Notes under the pieces: generated by a model | What the model saw: only the letters and a program-made list of their open reading frames with translations | Database searches by the model: none | Told to the model about the DNA's origin: nothing | Assembly (NCBI GenBank): GCA_000824805.1 | Contig: CCNA01000002.1 | Location: 124,001-188,000 of the forward strand | Reading direction: 5' to 3' | Length of the DNA stretch: 64,000 nt | Source of the DNA: Mesorhizobium sp. SOD10 | GTDB taxonomy: Bacteria; Pseudomonadota; Alphaproteobacteria; Rhizobiales; Rhizobiaceae | Part shown: positions 1 through 7,855 of the stretch, in pieces | How positions within the stretch are numbered: the first letter of the stretch is position 1 | Layout: each line of letters begins with the position of its first letter | Translations under genes and position numbers: made by a program

Positions 1-2177
1 ATGTCGCCGGCGCGGCCGGGAGCCTCGGCATAGTGCGGCGCCCACAATGCCCGCCGGCCGAGCGCGCGCTCGAAATGGCCGATCGTGGTCATGGCGACGG
101 CGTAGACCATCTGCTGGTGGAATTTCGGATTGCCTTCCGAAGGCGGCAGGCCGTCCTGCGCCAGAAGCACCTTGTCGTTGAGATCGACCGGGTCGTAGAC
201 GCGGTCGGACGCGGGGTCCACATCGATCACTTCGAGATATTCGCCGATCGGACCGGGCAGCAGCGGCCTGTCGGTGGCCGGCTCGTCGTCCCACGGCACC
301 GAAAGCGTCGCCTGGTAGACCGAAACCGAATCCAGCCGCTTGGCGATCGACGGATCGAGCGCGTAGATGCGCAGGCGCCGTTGCGGCGGCGGCAGGGGCC
401 GCGGCTTGCGCTTGATGGCCGGCGCTGGGCCTGTAACCGGCGCAGGAGCGGCTACGCTGGCACCTGGCCGGCCGAGCAGACTTTCCAGAAACGCCTTGAG
501 CGGCTTTGACGGATTGCCCTGGTCGAGCGCTGCTTCCAGAAAACGGTTGCGTGCCGCCGCCGAAACCTGATCCGGATCGCCATCCGGGTCGGCGACCGCC
601 TGTTCGACTGCCGTCGAGCGTTGCGCCATCTGCGTCAGCTCCAGCGCAAACATCTTCCGTTGGCGCAGCACCGCCGGCGATGGCGGCGCCAAAGAATTCC
701 CGCCGGTCAGAAGGTCGAGCCAGCTCCATGTGTAGGTAGCGGGAGCAAGCTTCGTCAGGGTCCCCGCCGCCGGTGGCAGGAAGTCCAATGCGTCGAGTGC
801 CCGCAACACGCCCTGCCCGATCTTCTCCTTCGTCTCCGCCGCATTCATCTTGGCCGTCGATTTCGAGGCCTTCGCGAACAACGCCTTGCGTACCGCCTCG
901 ATGCGCATCCAAGGCTGCGGGTAATTCTTCACCACGTCCCAATGCTCGGCGAGCCAGAGAGCTGCCGCGGCGGCGACCTGCGGGGTCGCGGCCGAGGTGC
1001 CGCTGCCGTCCATGTCAACCACCTTGCGGCAATCGATCTCGGCCCAGGGCACGTTCGGCGTATAGGCGCCGAGCGCCGTGTTCATCTTGGAAGGCGGCCC
1101 GTAATTGCCTTGCATGGTCCCGAGAGCGAGCCCGCCATAGGCGCGCCCGTCGCCCATCACGCCGCATGCCGCAAGCACTCGGTTGTAGCGGGCCGGATAG
1201 ACGATGCTGCGCGGCGTGAAGGTGAAATTGTTCCCGGCCGCAGTGACCATGACCAGGCCGTGGTCGTAGGCGAGGTTGACGGCGTCGACCAGAGCCTGCG
1301 AGGCGAGGCCGCCCATGCTCATCGACAGCACCTGCGCGCCCTGCTGGCGCGCATAGTCGATGCCTTGCACCATCGTGCCGGTGGTCAGCCGCACCACCCA
1401 GTCGGCGATCCGCACCGGCAGGATCTTCGCCAGCGGCGCGCCGCCGACGAAGTCGGTGAAACCCGGCCAATGCGGTGAAGTGCCGTCGAGCTTGTTGCCG
1501 GCAAGCAGGCTCAGCGTGCCGGTGCCATGGCCGCGATTGCTGGTGAGCGTGCCGGCCGGGGCGTGGTCGGCCGCGTTGTCCGGACCGGTCCCGTCGTCGA
1601 CGAAGTTGCGCTGCTGCGCCGCAAGAAGTCCGGCCGGCAGGGTCTGGTGGCCCGGATCGAAACCGGTATCGAGATGGGCGATGGTGATGTTGGCCTGCTT
1701 GGCGCCCACCCTGTTGCGCGCCGCCGCGAACTGGCTGAAGTCCGGCGCGGCGTTCCAGGCGATGCGCCCGGCGACCACCGCCTGTCCGCCCTGTGGGTCC
1801 TGATCGTCGAACGCGCAGACGGGACTGGCGCTTGCCGCCATGCCGCGGTCGCCGGCGCCGTTCCTGTACTCCCATTGCTGCACGATATCGGGCTCGACCG
1901 CGAGCACCTCGCTGCCAGCGGCCGCAAGCGCCGGAGTTCGGGCGAGGAGATCGTGAGCGTGGTCCCAGGGATTGTCGGTATCGGCGGCATCCGTGGCCAA
2001 CCGCAACCAGGTGGCGCCGCGATCTCCGGCCGCGGCCGGACCTGCGCCACCGACACCAGGCGGCAGGGCAAGGATCGGTTCGGCTTCGATCCCGCCAATC
2101 CGGAGCGGCCCGCCGCGCACCGCGAGTCCCGCGCCGTCGCCACGAACTTTGACAAGGAGTCCCTTCGCGGCAGCCAT
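1..2177 (-). CDS. S8 (subtilisin-family) serine protease with C-terminal extension, 3' end off the window
   Basis: Reading the minus strand from the ATG at 2177 gives an open frame of about 725 codons that runs off the left edge. The catalytic triad is visible: Asp170 in AHLDTGFD, His217 in RGHGTG and Ser395 in GSGTSAATP, with Asn316 (AAGNN) as oxyanion residue. About 300 residues follow the protease core, with a proline-rich linker near residues 510-530 and an unassigned conserved-looking domain (RIYALDPS, GEYLEVIDVDPAS, FHQQMVYAVAMTTIGHFE). The N-terminus (MAAAKGLLVK) shows no signal peptide or membrane helix, so it is probably cytoplasmic or exported by another route. A perfect CRP-type palindrome lies 189 bases upstream of the start. 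Family assignment is firm; substrate is unknown. Confidence 0.85.
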   Translation of the reverse strand, partial: MAAAKGLLVKVRGDGAGLAVRGGPLRIGGIEAEPILALPPGVGGAGPAAAGDRGATWLRLATDAADTDNPWDHAHDLLARTPALAAAGSEVLAVEPDIVQQWEYRNGAGDRGMAASASPVCAFDDQDPQGGQAVVAGRIAWNAAPDFSQFAAARNRVGAKQANITIAHLDTGFDPGHQTLPAGLLAAQQRNFVDDGTGPDNAADHAPAGTLTSNRGHGTGTLSLLAGNKLDGTSPHWPGFTDFVGGAPLAKILPVRIADWVVRLTTGTMVQGIDYARQQGAQVLSMSMGGLASQALVDAVNLAYDHGLVMVTAAGNNFTFTPRSIVYPARYNRVLAACGVMGDGRAYGGLALGTMQGNYGPPSKMNTALGAYTPNVPWAEIDCRKVVDMDGSGTSAATPQVAAAAALWLAEHWDVVKNYPQPWMRIEAVRKALFAKASKSTAKMNAAETKEKIGQGVLRALDALDFLPPAAGTLTKLAPATYTWSWLDLLTGGNSLAPPSPAVLRQRKMFALELTQMAQRSTAVEQAVADPDGDPDQVSAAARNRFLEAALDQGNPSKPLKAFLESLLGRPGASVAAPAPVTGPAPAIKRKPRPLPPPQRRLRIYALDPSIAKRLDSVSVYQATLSVPWDDEPATDRPLLPGPIGEYLEVIDVDPASDRVYDPVDLNDKVLLAQDGLPPSEGNPKFHQQMVYAVAMTTIGHFERALGRRALWAPHYAEAPGRAGD

Positions 2178-2710
2178 GGCACGCCCCTCCCCAAAGTGAA
2201 CCATGACGCCGACCGTCCGCTCCAGTCAAGCCAAGGTTCGGCCATGCTTCGATTGATCTCTTTGCCGACTAGGCAATCATGCAGCCTGTCATTCGAAGCA
2301 AAGCCGACCGAGACGTGAGCCCACATATTTCAGGAACGACAGTCGCTCCGGCGGCCATGCATATCTGTGAGCGCCTTCACATACGCCATACAGGGCTGCG
2401 TGCAGATATTGCACCGGATTCTCAAGCAGAAATTTCGATCACCTAGCCATTTTCAGATTTGCTGTCTGCGCGCATGGGGCACCTCCCACCCAAGCGCGCG
2501 GACGGCGTTTCCAAGATCGGCCCGCAACCGCCAGTGCGTCCGGTCTCCTTGCAGTTTGCCGGCTTGCCCAATTTCGGCGCGTCGGGCGTGACATCGGAAC
2601 GTCTTTCCGCCGCCTGCCGAATTCGGTCAGCCACCATAGAAGGAGACGACGCTTTGATCGAGCACGCACTTATCCTACAATTTCCGCTTAACGAGAGGCG
2701 GAATCGTATC
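2178..2710. other. intergenic region, divergent protease / Crp-Fnr promoters
   Basis: This 533-base gap holds no open frame I trust; the frames seen here have atypical composition or are upstream extensions of the regulator. Its one clear element is the CRP-like palindrome at 2366-2381. Promoters for the leftward protease and the rightward regulator must lie here, but I cannot place them confidently. Confidence 0.6.
2366..2381. promoter_or_regulatory. CRP-type operator, TGTGA-N6-TCACA
   Basis: TGTGA (2366-2370), GCGCCT, TCACA (2377-2381) is an exact match to the symmetric core recognised by cAMP receptor proteins. It lies between the divergent protease and Crp/Fnr genes. A second exact copy of the pattern is at 7816-7831, upstream of the P450-DyP fusion gene. 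Which of the two flanking genes it controls is not decided by the sequence. Confidence 0.6.
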
Positions 2711-3394
2711 ATGGCTACAAACGGCGCGGACGACAGGAACCTGCCGCGCCTGGCGCGCATCGACCCGCGCCAGTTCGACCTGCTGTTCAGCGGCTGCAAG
2801 CTGGAGCGCTATGCCGCCGGCCAGCATTTGTTCGTCCAGGAGGATGCGTCCGACCGCATCTACGGCGTGATGAGCGGCACTGTCGAGATTTCGATCTATT
2901 CGCCGGGCGGCCAGAAGCTGGTGGCCAATATCGAGCTGTCGCGCAGCCTGGTCGGCGAGATCGGGGCGCTCGACGGTCGCCCGCGCACGGCGACCGCCAT
3001 CTGCCTCACGGCCTGCGAGCTGGTTTCGCTGAGCCGGACACAACTCTTTGACCGCATCGAGAAGAACCCACCTCTCGCACGCGCGATGATCGAGTTGCTG
3101 TGCGCAAGGCTGCGCTGGGTCAGCGGCGAGCTGGGCGACCAGGCCTTTTTCGGCATCGAGGCCAGGCTGGCAAAGCGGCTGGTGTTCCTGAGCGGCGTCA
3201 TGGCCGACGCCGCGGGCTGGATTCCGATTTCGCAATCGGAGCTCGGCGAGTTCCTCGGCGCCACGCGCGAATCCGTCAACAAGACGCTGAACGACTGGCG
3301 CAACCGGCAGATGATTGCCATCAAGCGCGGCGGGTTGCGCATCACCAACGTCGCCGCGCTGAACCAGATCGCCGAATCGCAGGACGACGACTGA
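2711..3394 (+). CDS. Crp/Fnr-family transcriptional regulator
   Basis: A 227-residue protein with the usual family layout: cyclic-nucleotide-binding beta barrel (about 20-140), dimer helix, and winged helix (about 165-220). The phosphate-binding cassette GEIGALDGRPRTATA keeps the Glu, Arg and Thr expected for a cyclic nucleotide ligand, and there is no FNR-type N-terminal cysteine cluster. The recognition helix reads TRESVNKTL. The Arg-Glu pair matches CRP Arg180/Glu181, and Arg185 is replaced by Lys, which predicts TGTGA-type sites. The ATG at 2711 was chosen over a longer frame from 2459 because a GAGAGGCGG ribosome site precedes it and family length is about 230. Ligand (cAMP) is inferred, not shown. 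Confidence 0.85.
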   Translation: MATNGADDRNLPRLARIDPRQFDLLFSGCKLERYAAGQHLFVQEDASDRIYGVMSGTVEISIYSPGGQKLVANIELSRSLVGEIGALDGRPRTATAICLTACELVSLSRTQLFDRIEKNPPLARAMIELLCARLRWVSGELGDQAFFGIEARLAKRLVFLSGVMADAAGWIPISQSELGEFLGATRESVNKTLNDWRNRQMIAIKRGGLRITNVAALNQIAESQDDD

Positions 3395-3399
3395 ACGAT

Positions 3400-3445
3400 C
3401 AGGCTCGGCGGGTTCGCCGTAGCAGGCTCGGCGGGTTGGCCGACG
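3400..3445. repeat. two-copy direct repeat, 23-base period
   Basis: CAGGCTCGGCGGGTT occurs at 3400-3414 and again at 3423-3437, each followed by a similar short tail. It sits in the gap between the convergent regulator and P450-DyP genes. A related sequence (CAGGCTTGGTGGCTTCGCC) is found at 10997-11015 inside another repeat, so this is likely a small dispersed intergenic element. Confidence 0.5.
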
Positions 3446-3510
3446 CTGTTTGCCGCCCTCGCCTGGTTTCTATCGTCTCGACGGCACGACGAAGCGCCTC
3501 GGCCTTTCGG

Positions 3511-6500
3511 TCACAGCCGCGAGATCAGATAGCGCAGCGCCGAGCGGCTCGGCATGAAGAAATAGCCGCCGCCCTTCGTGGTTACGAACTGCGGCACATC
3601 CTTGAGCACGGTGACCTTTTCCCAGGACGGGATCGAGAATCGGCCGCCGCCGCCGCGCGCGCCGATCGTCGGATCCGTTTCGTCCACCAGGCCCTGGAAC
3701 GAGTTCGACGAGACCCATGTCTGCTGGATGAACTCGTACTGGCGTTCGATATCGGCATTGAGGCACATGAAGAGCAGTCCCTTCTCTGTCTTCCCGCCCT
3801 TGCCCTTCTTCTCGTAGGTGCGGCCGACGCGCAGGATGCGGTGGCGCTTGCCGATCCTGATCTGCGTCCCGCGGTCCTCGCCGAGCGAGTCGCGCGGGTT
3901 GGAACGGCGTATGTGGGAGCCGAGCGGACAGGCGTGCCCTTGCGGGTCTTCGGCGCCGAGCGCGAAATCATTGTCGACGCCCCGGCCCGGACGCCCGTTC
4001 GGATTGCGCACCAGCGAGCTGCCGTCCTGCCAGCGGCCGAGCATCTTTGCCGCTACCCAGCGCGGCGTGATGGCCGCGTCGCCGGTCTCAGCGGCGGCCT
4101 GAACCGCGGCCTGCCGGCAATAGTCGTCGAACAGTTCGACATGCTGCTGGAACTGGCGCACGACGAGGAAGGTGCCGTTGCGGCCGAAATCGCGCGGCGG
4201 AGGCGGCTGCCCGGGAATCTGACGGTTGCGCCGCACCTGCGACAGGATCCCGGTACGGTCCAGCGCCGCCTCGACCGACGGCGAAGCAGGGTAGAAGCCA
4301 TGCTCGTCGCGATAGCCGAACAGGAATTCGCCGGGCGCGACGAGATGCATGGGCGCGGCTCCCTTGGCGGCGCGCGCCGTGCCCCGAACGATCGGCTGCG
4401 AGACGCCGTCGACGAAACCGAAATGCTCGACCGCCCGCTTGCCGTCGCGCTTCACCTGCAGCGGCAGCTCGGCGGTCACCGACATGCCGGCGCCTGCCGT
4501 CTGCCGTTTCATAGCCGCGATCTCGGCTTTCAACATGGCCGGCGTCTCGGCGTAGCAGACGATGACGAGGTCGACGGGATTTTTTGGCGAGCCCCACTGC
4601 CATTTGTCGGGAGCGTCAGGACCGGTATCGTTGAGGATGCGGCTGCGCTCGGGCGTTCCCATGCCTTGGCGGAAAGCGACCGGGAACGTGTCCAACGGCT
4701 CGTCGTCGACGCCGCCTTCGAGCCCCAGCCGGCGCAAGCCGTTGGGACCGAACGCCACCATCATGGCGCGGCCGGCGGGCACACCGTCGCCGAAGCTGGT
4801 TTTTTCGATCACGACGTTGAGCCACGCCTTGCGCTTCGCCGCCGGCAAACCCTCCGGCACCCGGATCCCAAGCATATGCGCATGGCCGAGCGCCCCGAAC
4901 GGCCCGAAGAAGATCGACTGGATTTCCCCGGATTCCAACTCTTCGAGCGGCGCGGACGGGGGCTCAGCCAGACTGGTCGCGTCCGCCGGCCGTGCTTGCG
5001 GGCGCGGCAGGGAGCCGAACAGGCTCAGCCAGTCGCGCGCCTCGTTGCCAGTGGCCGAAGCGATACCGCGTCTGATCCTGGAGTTGATGCGGATACGGGT
5101 GGTGTTGAGATGCGGATAGGCGCTGTACCAGAACAGCGTCGGCACCTGCTGGCGCCGCGCCCAGCGCTTGAAGCGGTCGCCGTCGCGCGCGCCGTCGAGG
5201 AACAGCCAGCGCGTGCGCGGATAGCCTTCGGTGTTGCTCCAAACGCCGGTCAGGCCGGCCGAGGCCTTGGCGATGAAATCCTCGAGATAGCTTTCCCAGC
5301 TGCCGCCGTAATTCGAGAAGAACACCAGCTTGTCGGTACCGGGCAACAGCACCCAGCGGGCGAAATGAATGGTGTTGATGGTGGCGAGGAAGCCCGGCCT
5401 GAACACTTTCTGCGCCGATATCGATATCAGATAAAAGGAGAGCCGCAGCGCCAGCCGCCGCAAGATCCCCGGCTTCATCGTCGAGATCGCCGTCAGGTTG
5501 TTTTGCGCGGTGTGATCCTCCTTGGCGAGGATCTTTTCGAGCGCGCCGATATTGACCGGGGTGTTCGCCGGCCGGTCCTTGTCCTCGAGCCGTCGCAGCG
5601 CCAGGAAGCAAATGCCGACGAACAGGAGGAAGATGGCCAGCAGGCCGAGCACCGAAAGCAGAAGCGCGGCGCCGGCAATCGCGATATTGGCGAAGGTGAC
5701 GCCATGCGGATTGCCGAACACGAGCACATAGGTCATGCGCCAAAAGGCAAGAACGACGACCGCCACCGTGGCGAACATCGCCGGGGTCAGCAGCGTCGTC
5801 GTCAGCGCGCGCGCCCAGTGGCCCGGCGGCCTTTCCAGCAGGCTTTCGGCGGGCTCGAACGCCCAGCCGAATTGCCCGAGGCAGCGCACATGCCGGCGCG
5901 CTTCGGCAAGCACATCCATCGCATTGCCGTTGCCCGCGCGCGGCTTCTCGACGATCTCACGCACGCTGTCGGCGAGCTTGGCCTCGGCCAGGATCCGCCG
6001 GACGGAATGCCCCGGCGTGCCGGAGAAAACCAGCCCGGCGGCGCTGCCGAAGGAAGGCGATATGTCGATATGGTTCCTCTTCAGGAAGTCTTCCAGCGGG
6101 CCGCCATCCGGGAGGCCGCAGACATCCCTGAAGATAGGCCGCAACCGGTGACCGATCGATTGCGCGATGGCCGCAATGACACCGTCGGTGCTGCCATCGC
6201 CCGAGATTTCGAGCACCAGCGCGCCGGTTTCGCTCCCGGTTTTCTCGTCCCTGCCGGTGGGAGCGACGGCCAGGCTGGTGAAATGAATGGTGCCGACCCT
6301 GTCGAGCGCGGCGCTGAGCTCGCCGACCGCCGGATTGCCGAGATCCGCGACCTTGTCGCGCACCGCATCGAGCGGCACCGATCGGGTGATCGGGCAGACC
6401 ACCGTCACCATTGACTGATCGGCGGTGCGGCAAAGCGGTGAGCGCTCGAAATCGACCTTGAGGCTCGCCGGATAGGCGCCGACATTGACCATCTTGCCGG

Positions 6501-7746
6501 CCCTGCCCCGCGCGCGGGCAAGCTTCGGTTTGCTGAACAGGGCGCGGACGCATTCGCCGATCTGGATGCGGGCGATCTCGGCGCCGATGCACAAATGGAT
6601 ACCATAGCCGAATACCATGTAGTCGCGATGCGGGCGCGACGTGTCGAACTCGTTCGGCCGCTGCACGATCTCCGGGTCGAACATGGCTGAAAGCGTCGCC
6701 GGCATCACCACCGTTCCGGCCTTGACGAGGCGCTCGCGGCGCGTGCCCTTGCCGATGACCGCGTCACGCCTGGTGTAGCGCCACGGCCCGATCCAGATCG
6801 GTTTGAAGCGCATGGCCTCCATGACCGCGCGGTCGAGCTTGCCGGTATCGCCGGTCGCGATTGCCTGATCGACGGCTTGCCGCGCATCGCTGCGCGACAG
6901 GATCACATCCAGGCAGTTGCCGCCGGCAAGCACGTTGGTCGGCACAAAGCCGGCGACCATGCCGAGCATGATGGAATGGATGTCGGGCAGCGACAGGCGC
7001 CCCTGATCCATCAGCCCGACGAGGCGGGCCAGCGGCCGGTCGTCCTTGCCCGACCTTTCCCTGATCGCGGCGATCGAGCGGTCTATGACCTTGATCAGGC
7101 GATCGCCGCCGACCACGGCGAGCTGGCGCGTGGTGGGGTTTGCCGTCGGGTCGGAGAAGAACAATGCGCTGAGCGCGATCGACCAGTCGGCGAATTCGGT
7201 TTCATCGTCGATCTCAAGGCCGAAATAATCACGGCAGATGCGCACCGGCACGATCTTCATCAATCCGGCGATGGCATCGAAGCCGGGGCTCGCGCGGGTC
7301 ATGATCTCGCGCGAGTGATGCTCGGCGATCGGCCTGACGGCGGCTTCGACTTCCGCCGGCGGGAACGCGCTCAGCACCGCCGATTTCATCTGTCGGTACG
7401 CGGCGCCGTCCTGCATGCCGAGAATGAAATTCGAGCCCCGGGCGAGTTCGGCCATTTCCGGCCCGTAGGGCGTCTCGAACTCGTCGCCCCGCTCCAATAT
7501 GTCGCGAACGTCTGCGCCCTTGGTGACGAGCAGAAAATTGCCGAAGCCGAAATTCGGCCAGAAACGGCGCAGCAGCGCCAGCAGCCAGCGCGGGTCGCCA
7601 AGAAGGAAGCCGGCGATGCGGGAAGCAATGCCGCTCTTGGAACGCAGGCGATTGATGTCGAAAGGCGGCATCTCAGCGACGGGACGCTGGCTCTTCTGAG
7701 CGGCGCGGACGGCGGCGAAATATTTCAAAGTGATCATCGCGTTCAA
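3511..7746 (-). CDS. cytochrome P450 - membrane segment - DyP-type peroxidase fusion protein
   Basis: A single 1411-residue frame. Residues about 1-435 are a cytochrome P450: ExxR at Glu310-Arg313 and the heme-Cys loop FGYGIHLC with Cys386. The I-helix region reads AGFVPT (265-270), lacking the acid-Thr pair typical of O2-activating P450s. Residues about 445-640 form a mixed domain of ferredoxin-like character, then two hydrophobic segments (about 647-678 and 684-717). Residues about 760-900 match the domain that precedes large DyP peroxidases (TIHFARWVLL, SNYGGSWESYLEDF). Residues about 940-1411 are the DyP core with GFVDG (Asp1113) and the heme-ligand region CPLGSHIRRSNPRD (His1278). A CRP-like operator array lies just upstream. 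Two heme oxidative activities linked through a membrane anchor are inferred; the substrate is unknown. Confidence 0.85.
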   Translation of the reverse strand: MNAMITLKYFAAVRAAQKSQRPVAEMPPFDINRLRSKSGIASRIAGFLLGDPRWLLALLRRFWPNFGFGNFLLVTKGADVRDILERGDEFETPYGPEMAELARGSNFILGMQDGAAYRQMKSAVLSAFPPAEVEAAVRPIAEHHSREIMTRASPGFDAIAGLMKIVPVRICRDYFGLEIDDETEFADWSIALSALFFSDPTANPTTRQLAVVGGDRLIKVIDRSIAAIRERSGKDDRPLARLVGLMDQGRLSLPDIHSIMLGMVAGFVPTNVLAGGNCLDVILSRSDARQAVDQAIATGDTGKLDRAVMEAMRFKPIWIGPWRYTRRDAVIGKGTRRERLVKAGTVVMPATLSAMFDPEIVQRPNEFDTSRPHRDYMVFGYGIHLCIGAEIARIQIGECVRALFSKPKLARARGRAGKMVNVGAYPASLKVDFERSPLCRTADQSMVTVVCPITRSVPLDAVRDKVADLGNPAVGELSAALDRVGTIHFTSLAVAPTGRDEKTGSETGALVLEISGDGSTDGVIAAIAQSIGHRLRPIFRDVCGLPDGGPLEDFLKRNHIDISPSFGSAAGLVFSGTPGHSVRRILAEAKLADSVREIVEKPRAGNGNAMDVLAEARRHVRCLGQFGWAFEPAESLLERPPGHWARALTTTLLTPAMFATVAVVVLAFWRMTYVLVFGNPHGVTFANIAIAGAALLLSVLGLLAIFLLFVGICFLALRRLEDKDRPANTPVNIGALEKILAKEDHTAQNNLTAISTMKPGILRRLALRLSFYLISISAQKVFRPGFLATINTIHFARWVLLPGTDKLVFFSNYGGSWESYLEDFIAKASAGLTGVWSNTEGYPRTRWLFLDGARDGDRFKRWARRQQVPTLFWYSAYPHLNTTRIRINSRIRRGIASATGNEARDWLSLFGSLPRPQARPADATSLAEPPSAPLEELESGEIQSIFFGPFGALGHAHMLGIRVPEGLPAAKRKAWLNVVIEKTSFGDGVPAGRAMMVAFGPNGLRRLGLEGGVDDEPLDTFPVAFRQGMGTPERSRILNDTGPDAPDKWQWGSPKNPVDLVIVCYAETPAMLKAEIAAMKRQTAGAGMSVTAELPLQVKRDGKRAVEHFGFVDGVSQPIVRGTARAAKGAAPMHLVAPGEFLFGYRDEHGFYPASPSVEAALDRTGILSQVRRNRQIPGQPPPPRDFGRNGTFLVVRQFQQHVELFDDYCRQAAVQAAAETGDAAITPRWVAAKMLGRWQDGSSLVRNPNGRPGRGVDNDFALGAEDPQGHACPLGSHIRRSNPRDSLGEDRGTQIRIGKRHRILRVGRTYEKKGKGGKTEKGLLFMCLNADIERQYEFIQQTWVSSNSFQGLVDETDPTIGARGGGGRFSIPSWEKVTVLKDVPQFVTTKGGGYFFMPSRSALRYLISRL

Positions 7747-7815
7747 GCCCCCCGGCTGTCCACGTCAATGCGATGCCGGCATTGTTCTGGCCTAGGTTTG
7801 CATCGGTCCGGCGTA

Positions 7816-7842
7816 TGTGAATTCGCTCACAGTCATTTGTGA
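7816..7842. promoter_or_regulatory. CRP-type operator with a third half-site
   Basis: TGTGA (7816-7820), N6, TCACA (7827-7831) is an exact CRP core palindrome. It is followed after another six bases by TGTGA (7838-7842), giving three alternating half-sites at 11-base spacing. The site lies 70-96 bases upstream of the leftward P450-DyP start at 7746 and just past the cyclase stop at 7856, a position suited to activation of the fusion gene. Confidence 0.65.
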
Positions 7843-7855
7843 GTCGACCCAGTGA

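Noticed and set aside
1015..2229. 404-codon leftward frame in the first 2.2 kb
   Set aside because: It is a shifted reading of the subtilase gene. The correct leftward frame starts at 2177, contains the full catalytic triad, and runs off the left edge.
3100..6414. 1104-codon rightward frame opposite the P450-DyP gene
   Set aside because: It is an arginine- and proline-rich antisense frame, typical of high-GC DNA, while the leftward frame has complete P450 and DyP motifs.
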